Shown piece after piece: positions 52,605-59,951 of a DNA stretch of 64,000 bases (the stretch's first letter is position 1; each line of letters opens with the position of its first letter). Below the pieces are notes generated by a model that was not told the DNA's origin, did no database searches, and saw only the letters and a program-made list of their open reading frames with translations. Source of the DNA: Oleispira sp963933055 (GTDB lineage: Bacteria; Pseudomonadota; Gammaproteobacteria; Pseudomonadales; Oceanobacteraceae). Both the position numbers and the translations under genes were made by a program. The stretch covers positions 1-64,000 of the forward strand of contig CAWVSY010000013.1 of the NCBI GenBank assembly GCA_963933055.1, in the 5' to 3' direction.

Positions 52605-53645
52605 GTGAAGACAGTTTCTGTTATTTGGGTGAAAAGTTTATTACAGGCAGCAAGCTTGCACGGTGTGAGTGAAAGTGATGTTTTAGCGGCGGCCGGGTTG
52701 CCAGCTGAGCGTTTATCCATTGCCAGTGACCGTATTAGCCTGAATGATACATTATTACTCTGGCGTGCCTCAGAGCGCCTTAGTGCAGATCCTCTCTTTG
52801 GTTTTAATATGGGGAAATCGATAAAGCCAACTTATTTTCAATTGATCGCTTTTACTATGCTGAGCAGTAAGACGTTGGCTAGTGCGCTGGAGAAAATTTT
52901 AAAATATCAGCGTCTAATCAGTGATGGTGGTGCATTTTCTTTAATTCGCCAAGTCACTTCATCAGGTCCAGCAACTGGCAATACACAAGCACAAATAAGC
53001 GCATTGGTTTATCAGCCGACAGTCAGTGATTTTAGTTATCATCAGATAGATGCTGTTATGGCCGCTGTGGTTGGTTTTATTAATTGGCTATTGGCTCGTG
53101 ATGATGTGGTTGTGGAGGTGCACTTGCAGCATGATGTGCAATTAGGCGTGAATCAATATCGCGAATATTATCAAGCCCCTGTTGTATTTAACCAAGCCGA
53201 TAACAGTCTTTTATTTGACTCCGGCTTATTAGAACTACCTTTGCCCGGCTTTGATGCAAGTTTGGCAATACTGCATGAGCAAATGGCTGATAGCCAGCTT
53301 AGGCGCTTATTAGAGCCCAATATTATCACGCAGGTTCAAGAGCAGTTGATTGTTTGTGGTTGCGGAGTCAGTCGAGATGTTATTGCGAACAACATGGCAA
53401 TGAGCAGCCGCAGTTTACAGCGTAAATTGCAGCAGGAGGGCAGTAGCTTTCAGCAATTATTTGATGAATATCGACATCAGCGTAGCTTGTTACTGTTACA
53501 GGATAAGCAGGTATCGTTAGCGGATATTGCTCAGCAATTAGGGTTTTCTGAAAACAGTACGTTTTATCGAGCCTTTAAGCGCTGGCAGGGTATAACACCG
53601 GGAGAATATCGCCAACGTCAATTGCACGTTAAAGCAATATCCTAG
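52605..53645 (+). CDS. AraC-family transcriptional regulator (OruR/ArgR-like)
   Basis: A 346-residue regulator. The N-terminal ~190 residues are the arabinose-binding-like sensor domain of the OruR group (TVSVIWVKSLLQAASLHGVS, DPLFGFNMGKSIKP). The C-terminal AraC domain has two helix-turn-helix units: VSRDVIANNMAMSSRSLQRK and LADIAQQLGFSENSTFYRAF with the closing GITPGEYR. I start it at GTG 52605 (GGAGAG 9 nt upstream), which gives the family's usual N-terminus; a TTG at 52569 is also in frame. The ligand and target are unknown; the divergent DUF962 gene is a candidate target. Confidence 0.85.
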   Translation: MKTVSVIWVKSLLQAASLHGVSESDVLAAAGLPAERLSIASDRISLNDTLLLWRASERLSADPLFGFNMGKSIKPTYFQLIAFTMLSSKTLASALEKILKYQRLISDGGAFSLIRQVTSSGPATGNTQAQISALVYQPTVSDFSYHQIDAVMAAVVGFINWLLARDDVVVEVHLQHDVQLGVNQYREYYQAPVVFNQADNSLLFDSGLLELPLPGFDASLAILHEQMADSQLRRLLEPNIITQVQEQLIVCGCGVSRDVIANNMAMSSRSLQRKLQQEGSSFQQLFDEYRHQRSLLLLQDKQVSLADIAQQLGFSENSTFYRAFKRWQGITPGEYRQRQLHVKAIS

Positions 53646-53658
53646 CCCGGTATTTTGG

Positions 53659-54132
53659 CTACAAGCTATTAATGACTTCTAATACATCATCATGGTGGCT
53701 CTTGGTTTTAACCTTGGCCATGATGTGTCGTAAAGTGCCTTCTTCATCAATAATAAAAGTAACGCGATGAATACCAATATATTCTTTGCCCATAAACTTT
53801 TTCAATGCCCATACACCATAGCTTTCAGCAATGGAATTATCTTCATCAGAGAGCAAAGGAAAATTCAGTTCTTGCTTGGTTGTGAAGTTAGTTAATCGCT
53901 TCGTCGGATCTGGACTGATGCCAAGGACAACGGTATTGGCTTTTTCAAAATCGGCTTTATGGTCGCGAATACCACAGGCTTGAACAGTACAGCCAGGGGT
54001 TGAGGCTTTAGGGTAGAAGTAAAGAACGACTTTTTTACCTTTGAAATCGGCCAGAGAGACTTCTTCACCATTCTGGTCAGTTGTTGTGAATTGAGGGGCA
54101 ATTTGATCGAGAGGTGGGAATGCTAAGCTCAT
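53659..54132 (-). CDS. bcp: Thiol peroxidase Bcp (peroxiredoxin, PrxQ type)
   Basis: A 157-residue thioredoxin-fold peroxiredoxin. The peroxidatic Cys48 is in STPGCTVQACGIRD, with the resolving Cys53 five residues on, the atypical 2-Cys Bcp arrangement of E. coli. Conserved VVLYFYPKA and HRVTFIIDEEG strands are present. It reduces hydrogen and organic peroxides using thioredoxin. It converges with the AraC-family gene, only 13 nt apart. Confidence 0.95.
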   Translation of the reverse strand: MSLAFPPLDQIAPQFTTTDQNGEEVSLADFKGKKVVLYFYPKASTPGCTVQACGIRDHKADFEKANTVVLGISPDPTKRLTNFTTKQELNFPLLSDEDNSIAESYGVWALKKFMGKEYIGIHRVTFIIDEEGTLRHIMAKVKTKSHHDDVLEVINSL

Positions 54133-54232
54133 GAAGACAACCTGTATGATAAATTAAGTAAAACATTAAGTGATGAATGAAAACGATCACGTTATTGATT
54201 GCTTAAGTTTGCCATAAAACAGCTGAGATAAT

Positions 54233-54261
54233 AATAGCGGCTAGCATTACTAACCGCTATT
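54233..54261 (-). terminator. Hairpin downstream of the small gene at 54272
   Basis: AATAGCGG (54233-54240) pairs with CCGCTATT (54254-54261), extended inward by three further pairs after one mismatch. It sits 10 nt past the stop on the minus strand. The following minus-strand sequence is T-rich but interrupted. Confidence 0.5.
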
Positions 54262-54271
54262 GCTTAGAAAA

Positions 54272-54550
54272 TTAACAATTAATCGATTGCTCGGTTAAGT
54301 AATTTTCTAACGTTTTCTTGGCTTTATTGCCAGCAGGGCTATTGCGGAAAACAAATTCATGCGTTTTATTTTCTAAAATAATAAGAACGTCGGCACAAAA
54401 ATCGCCATCGTGATTTTCACGAACAGCTTTCATACGAATCTCGATGACTTTCTCAAGATTGATGTAGAACTCACCTGATAATTCTTCTAACTGTTTGCCA
54501 GCATTAAGTCGAACAACGGCTACATTTGGATTAATACACAGAAATGACAT
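54272..54550 (-). CDS. Hypothetical protein, 92 aa
   Basis: I do not recognise this protein. It has no signal peptide or membrane segment. The predicted pattern is beta-rich (NVAVVRLNAG, FYINLEKVIEIRMKAV, CADVLIILENKTHEFVF) ending in a helix (NKAKKTLENYLTEQ), consistent with a small soluble alpha/beta domain. It is transcribed in the same direction as, and between, the ferredoxin and bcp. The 100-nt gap from the ferredoxin leaves room for its own promoter. Base and codon use look like the neighbours. Confidence 0.6.
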   Translation of the reverse strand: MSFLCINPNVAVVRLNAGKQLEELSGEFYINLEKVIEIRMKAVRENHDGDFCADVLIILENKTHEFVFRNSPAGNKAKKTLENYLTEQSINC

Positions 54551-54650
54551 ACCAGATTCCTTGTTTCTTTTATCGATTAAAATTTAATTCAATACTAGAT
54601 CATGCTGGGGAATACTATATTGATTTGTATCAGTAATGACAACAGGGTAA

Positions 54651-55133
54651 TTAAGTTAACTTGATGCGAATGGCTGTTTTAGGAATGCAGCAACAAGGAA
54701 GGATCTCATCGTCATTAATCCACGCCATAGGCTCTTCTGTGTAATGCACTTCGCCTTCTAGTAACTGGGTGCGACAGCTGCCGCAATAACCTTCACGACA
54801 TTGGTAATGAACCGGAACGTCTTGCGCTTCTAATGATTCCAATAGCGTATTGGCATTCTGAAACGACACAGAATGAAACTGCTCGGCGCTATTAATAATC
54901 GATACGGTGTGAACAGGCTTATCCATACCATCTAAATCAATCTGAGCGCTAGGCTCTGGGTGCTCAGGGTCTCCTGTATTTAGAATCAAACTGTCTTGCA
55001 CAGGCTCATGGTCGAGCTCTGCTTCGACTGTCTCCGCTTCTAATGAGAAGTCGTCATGTTCTTGTGCCAAACCATCAAGAAGAAATTCTTCTTGATGGTC
55101 ATTTGCAGACATTGTATTCGTTGATTGATTCAT
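54651..55133 (-). CDS. YfaE-like [2Fe-2S] ferredoxin with acidic N-terminal extension
   Basis: A 160-residue protein. Residues 75-160 are a plant-type [2Fe-2S] ferredoxin with ligand pattern C-x4-C-x2-C (CREGYCGSC) and the fourth cysteine in LPCCC. The domain matches E. coli YfaE (84 aa), which maintains the diferric-tyrosyl cofactor of NrdB. The gene follows nrdB by 23 nt, as in E. coli. The first ~70 residues are an additional strongly acidic, Glu/Asp/His-rich extension with no recognised domain. I leave the symbol empty because of this difference. Confidence 0.88.
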   Translation of the reverse strand: MNQSTNTMSANDHQEEFLLDGLAQEHDDFSLEAETVEAELDHEPVQDSLILNTGDPEHPEPSAQIDLDGMDKPVHTVSIINSAEQFHSVSFQNANTLLESLEAQDVPVHYQCREGYCGSCRTQLLEGEVHYTEEPMAWINDDEILPCCCIPKTAIRIKLT

Positions 55134-55156
55134 AGCATTTGATTCATGGGCATTGA

Positions 55157-56287
55157 TTAAAGATCAAAATCGCCAAAGTCATCCGTATCAACTGCGCTGT
55201 CCAATGCGCCTACCAAGTAAGAGCTGATTTCAGCTTCTTGTGGGGCTACTTGCACGTTATCGCTGTTCAACCAAGAATTGATCCATGGTAGTGGGTTGCT
55301 CTTGGCATTAAAAATCGGTGGAAGGCCAATCGCAACGATACGCTGATCAGTAATGAACTCTACGTACTGAGCCAAAATTTGCTGATTAAGGCCAATCATA
55401 GAGCCATCTTTAAATAAGTAGCCAGCCCATTCTTTTTCTTGTTCAGCAGCTTCTAAGAAAATATCACGAACTTCTTCTTTGCAGCTTGCTGCGATTTTAC
55501 CCATTTCAGGATCATCTTTACCCGCCGCCATAATTTGTAAAATGTGCTGGGTACCGGTTAAGTGCAATGCTTCGTCACGAGCAATCAATTTAATAATTTT
55601 GGCGTTGCCTTCCATTTTTGCACGTTCAGCAAAAGCGAAAGAACAAGCAAAGCTCACGTAGAAACGAATCGCTTCTAATACGTTTACCGAGACCATGGTT
55701 AGATACAAGGTGCGCTTTAAATCCTGTAGGTTAATATCAACCACTTTACCATTGATGGTATGGGTGCCTTCACCTAGCTGGGTATAGAAACTGCATTTTT
55801 CGATTAATTCATCATAGTATTTTGTAACGCTTACTGCGCGACGCGTAATGAAATCATTACGGGTAATGTCATCAAATACTTCAGCAGGATTCGGCACAAC
55901 GTTACGCATAATGTGCGTATAGCTGCGGCTATGAATCGTTTCACTGAAAGACCATGTTTCGATCCAGGTTTCTAATTCTGGTAGCGATACGATGGGTAAG
56001 AAGGCAACGTTTGGTGAGCGACCTTGTACTGAGTCCAAAAGCGTTTGGTACTTAAGGTTGCTCAAGAAAATGTGCTGTTCATGATCTGGAAGATCGTTGA
56101 AATCTTTGCGGTCATTGGCAAGATCGACTTCTTCTGGGCGCCAGAAAAAGGATAGTTGCTTTTCAATTAAATTTTCAAAAATTTTATGCTTTTGAATGTC
56201 GTAGCGTGCAACGTTCACGGTTTCGCCAAAGAACATAGGTTGCTTCAACGTATCAAAAGTTTTCTGGTTGAACGTGGTATAGGACAT
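55157..56287 (-). CDS. nrdB: Ribonucleotide reductase class Ia, beta subunit NrdB
   Basis: A 376-residue diiron-tyrosyl radical subunit. The segment FSETIHSRSYTHI contains metal ligands Glu116 and His119 and the radical Tyr123 (E. coli Glu115, His118, Tyr122). A second ligand pair lies in ARDEALHL. The C-terminal acidic tail (VDTDDFGDFDL) is the peptide that docks into NrdA. With NrdA it reduces ribonucleoside diphosphates. It is 151 nt downstream of nrdA, the gap containing a hairpin, and 23 nt upstream of the ferredoxin. Confidence 0.97.
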   Translation of the reverse strand: MSYTTFNQKTFDTLKQPMFFGETVNVARYDIQKHKIFENLIEKQLSFFWRPEEVDLANDRKDFNDLPDHEQHIFLSNLKYQTLLDSVQGRSPNVAFLPIVSLPELETWIETWSFSETIHSRSYTHIMRNVVPNPAEVFDDITRNDFITRRAVSVTKYYDELIEKCSFYTQLGEGTHTINGKVVDINLQDLKRTLYLTMVSVNVLEAIRFYVSFACSFAFAERAKMEGNAKIIKLIARDEALHLTGTQHILQIMAAGKDDPEMGKIAASCKEEVRDIFLEAAEQEKEWAGYLFKDGSMIGLNQQILAQYVEFITDQRIVAIGLPPIFNAKSNPLPWINSWLNSDNVQVAPQEAEISSYLVGALDSAVDTDDFGDFDL

Positions 56288-56374
56288 AAATGGCTACAAC
56301 TATAAAAATATAAAAGGTTTTAAAATATAAAAAGTTTTAAAAGTAATATCGATGATAACGAAGGATAGAACGAT

Positions 56375-56418
56375 AAAAAATACGCTGACTGATGTGTATC
56401 AAGTTCAGCGTATTTTTT
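56375..56418 (-). terminator. Hairpin between nrdA and nrdB
   Basis: A perfect 14-bp stem (56375-56388 with 56405-56418, core TACGCTGA) with a 16-nt loop. On the minus strand it ends in a TTTTTT run, 20 nt after the nrdA stop. It has the form of an intrinsic terminator but lies within an nrdA-nrdB transcription unit, so partial termination or mRNA processing may set the subunit ratio. Confidence 0.7.
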
Positions 56419-56438
56419 AATCAAACGAGTGAATAAGA

Positions 56439-58715
56439 TTAAATCTTACACGCACCGCCTTCACAGCCATCGTCTTCAACTTCCGGTGCTTGCGGATCAG
56501 ACATACCATCACGAGTATTGTGATAATAAAGCGTCTTAAGACCGTTTTTATAAGCACTTAACAAGTCTTTTAATAGCACTTGCATCGGAACTTTATTGCC
56601 TTCAAAGCGTGATGGATCGTAGTTGGTATTGGCTGAAATCGCTTGGTCGACGAATTTCTGCATAATTCCTACAAGTTGCAAATAACCTTGGTTATTTGGA
56701 ATGTTCCATAACAGCTCATAGTTTTGACGTAAGCGATTAAACTCAGGTACGACCTGCTTTAAAATGCCGTCTTTTGATTGCTTAACGCTGATATAACCAC
56801 GTGGTGGTTCGATACCATTGGTTGCGTTACTGATCTGAGACGACGTTTCAGAAGGCATTAATGCAGTTAAGGTTGAGTTACGCAAACCTGTCTTTTGAAT
56901 CTCGGCGCGTAATGCTTCCCAGTCATACGCCAATGGCTCATCACAGAACTTATCAACGTCTTTCTTGTAGGTATCAATCGGTAAGATACCTTGAGCATAG
57001 GTTGTTTCAGCAAACGCTTCGCAAGCACCTTGCTCTTGTGCAAGCTTGTTAGACGCACTCAATAAATAATACTGAATCGCTTCAAATGTGCGGTGGGTTA
57101 AACCATTCGCGCTGCCGTCAGAATACTTAACGCCATTTTTGGCTAGGTAGTATGCGTAGTTGATGACACCAACCCCTAGAGTACGACGGTTTAAGCTGGC
57201 TTTTTGCGCGGCGATCATTGGGTAGTCTTGATAAGATAATAGGCTATCCAGTGCACGTACCACTAAATCAGATAACTCTTCTAGTTCATCAAGATTCTCA
57301 AGGCTGCCTAGGTTAAACGCTGCAAGTGTACAAAGCGCGATTTCACCTTCTTCGTCATTTACGTCTTGCAGTGGCTTAGTCGGTAACGCGATTTCTAAAC
57401 ATAGGTTAGATTGGCGAACCGGGGCAACTTCAGGATTGAACGGACTGTGAGTATTACAGTGATCAACGTTCTGAATGTAAATACGACCAGTACCTGCGCG
57501 TTCTTGCATCAAGGTAGAGAACAGGTCAACGGCTTTAACCGTTGTTTTACGAATAGAAGCATCTTGTTCGTACTGGGTATATAAACGTTCAAATTTTTCT
57601 TGGTCAGCAAAGAATGCATCGTACAAACCAGGAGCATCAGAAGGCGAGAATAATGTGATGTCTTGATTCTTTAATAAGCGCTCATACATCACTTTGTTTA
57701 GCTGAACGCCATAATCTAAGTGGCGCACACGGTTTTCTTCAACACCGCGGTTATTTTTTAATACCAGCAGTGATTCAACTTCTAAATGCCATAGTGGGTA
57801 GAACAATGTCGCTGCGCCGCCACGAACACCACCTTGAGAGCAGGATTTAACTGCGGTTTGGAAGTGCTTATAGAATGGGATACAACCTGTGTGAAAGGCT
57901 TCACCACCACGAATAGGGCTACCCAGTGCACGAATGCGTCCACCGTTAATGCCAATGCCAGCACGCTGAGAGACGTACTTAACGATGGCACTGGATGCTG
58001 CATTGATTGAATCTAGGCTATCACCAGCTTCAATCAATACGCACGAGCTGAATTGACGGGTGGGTGTACGCACACCGGCCATAATAGGCGTCGGCAAAGA
58101 AATCTTAAAGCTAGAAGCCGCATCATAGAAACGTTTGATGAAATCTAAACGACGCTCTTTGTCGTATTGTGCGAACAGGCAGGCCGCAATTAATACGTAC
58201 AAAAACTGTGCGCTTTCGTAAATGTCACCGCTCACACGGTTTTGAACGAGGTATTTACCTTCTAACTGCTTAACCGCAGCATAGCTGAAATTCATGTCGC
58301 GGCTATGATCTAGGAAAGCATCCATCGCCGCATATTCTTCAGCGCTGTAGTCTTTTAATAACTCACTATCGTAGCGGTTATCTGCCACCATTTTTTGCAC
58401 ATGGTCAAAAAGTGCAGGTGGCTCAAATTGGCCATAAGCCTTTTTACGCAAATGGAAAATATTTAAGCGCGCGGCTAAATATTGATAGTCTGGAACTTCT
58501 TCAGAGATTAAATCGGCAGCCGCTTTAATCAAGGTTTCATGAATTTCGGATGTGGTAATACCATCAAAAAATTGTAAGTGAGCTTTTAGCTCAACTTCAG
58601 AAACAGAAACTTTGTCCAATCCTTCGGCTGCCCAATCGACAACTTTGTGGATCTTATCTAAATCAATTGTCTCTTGGCGACCATCTCTTTTGGTTACGTA
58701 AAGCGCGCTAGTCAT
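56439..58715 (-). CDS. nrdA: Ribonucleotide reductase class Ia, alpha subunit NrdA
   Basis: A 758-residue catalytic subunit. The N-terminal ATP cone lies at about residues 5-90 (VTKRDGRQETIDLDKIHKVV). Active-site cysteines are in FSSCVLI, NLCLEIALPT (thiyl radical) and IALCTLAAFNLG. The C-terminal redox pair is CEGGAC in DDGCEGGACKI, which matches the E. coli ending. It reduces NDPs to dNDPs, with overall activity controlled at the ATP cone. The promoter region carries NrdR-like and DnaA-like sites (58861-58944). Confidence 0.97.
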   Translation of the reverse strand: MTSALYVTKRDGRQETIDLDKIHKVVDWAAEGLDKVSVSEVELKAHLQFFDGITTSEIHETLIKAAADLISEEVPDYQYLAARLNIFHLRKKAYGQFEPPALFDHVQKMVADNRYDSELLKDYSAEEYAAMDAFLDHSRDMNFSYAAVKQLEGKYLVQNRVSGDIYESAQFLYVLIAACLFAQYDKERRLDFIKRFYDAASSFKISLPTPIMAGVRTPTRQFSSCVLIEAGDSLDSINAASSAIVKYVSQRAGIGINGGRIRALGSPIRGGEAFHTGCIPFYKHFQTAVKSCSQGGVRGGAATLFYPLWHLEVESLLVLKNNRGVEENRVRHLDYGVQLNKVMYERLLKNQDITLFSPSDAPGLYDAFFADQEKFERLYTQYEQDASIRKTTVKAVDLFSTLMQERAGTGRIYIQNVDHCNTHSPFNPEVAPVRQSNLCLEIALPTKPLQDVNDEEGEIALCTLAAFNLGSLENLDELEELSDLVVRALDSLLSYQDYPMIAAQKASLNRRTLGVGVINYAYYLAKNGVKYSDGSANGLTHRTFEAIQYYLLSASNKLAQEQGACEAFAETTYAQGILPIDTYKKDVDKFCDEPLAYDWEALRAEIQKTGLRNSTLTALMPSETSSQISNATNGIEPPRGYISVKQSKDGILKQVVPEFNRLRQNYELLWNIPNNQGYLQLVGIMQKFVDQAISANTNYDPSRFEGNKVPMQVLLKDLLSAYKNGLKTLYYHNTRDGMSDPQAPEVEDDGCEGGACKI

Positions 58716-58860
58716 ATATTTCGGTGCCTGTTGAAAATCGTGTGATCTCTATATTGCTCACATTAAGTGAGCACGAAAATACGGTTAAGTTTGACGCTCT
58801 GCTTGATCTTAAATCGAATGACGTGTAGGCCATTGTTAATAGGCGTGTTCTCTAACCGAG

Positions 58861-58876
58861 ACACAGGATATTGCGG
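58861..58876. promoter_or_regulatory. NrdR-box-like site 1 upstream of nrdA
   Basis: ACACAGGATATTGCGG matches 12 of 16 positions of the NrdR consensus ACACwATATATwGTGT. It overlaps the -10 of the predicted nrdA promoter and lies 32 bp (three helical turns) from site 2, the usual spacing of paired NrdR boxes. Confidence 0.6.
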
Positions 58877-58893
58877 TTTAGGGTTCATTTCAA
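58865..58893 (-). promoter_or_regulatory. Sigma-70 promoter of nrdA
   Basis: Minus strand: -35 TTGAAA (58888-58893), 17-nt spacer, -10 TATCCT (58865-58870). It gives a leader of roughly 140 nt before the nrdA ATG. It is flanked and overlapped by the NrdR-like sites. Confidence 0.6.
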
Positions 58894-58908
58894 CCCCTTA
58901 TGTAGTGT
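58893..58908. promoter_or_regulatory. NrdR-box-like site 2 upstream of nrdA
   Basis: ACCCCTTATGTAGTGT matches 12 of 16 NrdR consensus positions, with a perfect right half-site end (TAGTGT). It is immediately upstream of the -35 and separated from site 1 by a 16-bp linker. Confidence 0.6.
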
Positions 58909-58913
58909 TTGCC

Positions 58914-58944
58914 TGTGGATAACTTGTGGAAATTACGTGGACAC
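58914..58944. promoter_or_regulatory. DnaA box plus two related GTGGA repeats at 11-bp period
   Basis: TGTGGATAA (58914-58922) is a perfect DnaA box (TTATCCACA on the other strand). TGTGGAAAT (58925-58933) and CGTGGACAC (58936-58944) follow at exact 11-bp steps, all in one orientation. They lie just upstream of the nrdA promoter; DnaA regulates nrdAB in E. coli from a similar place. The remainder of this 403-nt gap (58945-59118) is AT-rich and holds no gene; the rstA promoter should be there but I cannot pick it with confidence. Confidence 0.6.
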
Positions 58945-59118
58945 ATATTTCCTCTAAGATAGCTGAAAAATAGCTTGAATGTAGAGTAAAAATACAGTGC
59001 GCTTTTACAATTTTCACTGAATTAAATAATACTCAGTGCAATCAAGCCATTTAGCGTCTAAAGTTATATATAAGCCTTTCAATATAACGGCAGTTCAGAA
59101 ATTGGATAGGAAAATAGC

Positions 59119-59859
59119 GTGGAATTAAAGCAAGGCAGTGGCCAAGACGAAAACTGGCGTATATTAATCGTAGAAGATGATGAACGATTAGCGACTCTAA
59201 CCAAAGACTATCTTGAAAGCAATGGCCTTCAAGTATCAGTAGAAGGTGATGGTAGTCGAGCCATTGAGCGAATTAAAACTGAGCAGCCAGATCTTGTTGT
59301 ATTAGATTTAATGCTGCCGGGCGAAGATGGGTTGGCGGTTTGCCGCATTGTACGCCCACATTATTCGGGTCCTATTTTAATGCTAACCGCACGTACTGAA
59401 GATCTTGATCAGGTATTGGGGTTAGAAATGGGGGCGGATGATTATGTTGCCAAACCTGTGCGCCCACGAGTTTTATTAGCTCGAATTCGTGCGTTATTAC
59501 GTCGAGTTAAAGAGCAAGCAGAAAATCATGATAATCAAGACGAAGCATCGGCTAAGCGCTTGACGTTTGGTAACTTGGTAGTTGATAGCTCAATGCGTGA
59601 AGCCTGGTTAGACGGTGAAAGTATTGACTTAACCAGTGCCGAGTTTGATTTGTTATGGTTATTGTCGAGCAGTGCTGGCCACGTATTAACGCGTGAAGAA
59701 ATTTTCCATCAGTTGCGCGGCATCGAATACGATGGGCAAGATCGATCCATTGATGTGCGAGTTTCTCGCATACGTCCTAAAGTCGGTGATGATCCCATCA
59801 ATCCTAAGCGTATTAAGACAGTGCGCAGCAAAGGGTACTTGTTCGTTAAAGAGATTTAA
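59119..59859 (+). CDS. rstA: Response regulator RstA (OmpR family)
   Basis: A 246-residue OmpR/PhoB-type regulator with GTG start at 59119 and AGGA 8 nt upstream. The receiver (about 12-125) has Asp63 (VLDLMLPGEDG), LTART and VAKPVRP. The C-terminal winged helix (about 150-245) includes DLTSAEFDLLWLL, the LRGIEYDGQDRSIDVRVSRI stretch and KTVRSKGYLF. The last two are very close to E. coli RstA. It pairs with the kinase immediately downstream. RstAB targets vary between species, so the regulon here is unknown. Confidence 0.88.
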   Translation: MELKQGSGQDENWRILIVEDDERLATLTKDYLESNGLQVSVEGDGSRAIERIKTEQPDLVVLDLMLPGEDGLAVCRIVRPHYSGPILMLTARTEDLDQVLGLEMGADDYVAKPVRPRVLLARIRALLRRVKEQAENHDNQDEASAKRLTFGNLVVDSSMREAWLDGESIDLTSAEFDLLWLLSSSAGHVLTREEIFHQLRGIEYDGQDRSIDVRVSRIRPKVGDDPINPKRIKTVRSKGYLFVKEI

Positions 59860-59883
59860 TCTTAAGATCCTAGTGTGTTAATG

Positions 59884-59904
59884 CACCACTCGTTCTGGGT
59901 GGTG
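59884..59904 (+). terminator. Hairpin between rstA and rstB
   Basis: CACCACTC pairs with GGGTGGTG (one G-U) around a 5-nt loop, 24 nt after the rstA stop, followed by TTCTTTG. It may attenuate rstB relative to rstA. Confidence 0.4.
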
Positions 59905-59951
59905 TTCTTTGTATCTGCCAATCAATATTAGAAAAATTAGGAGTAATACAC

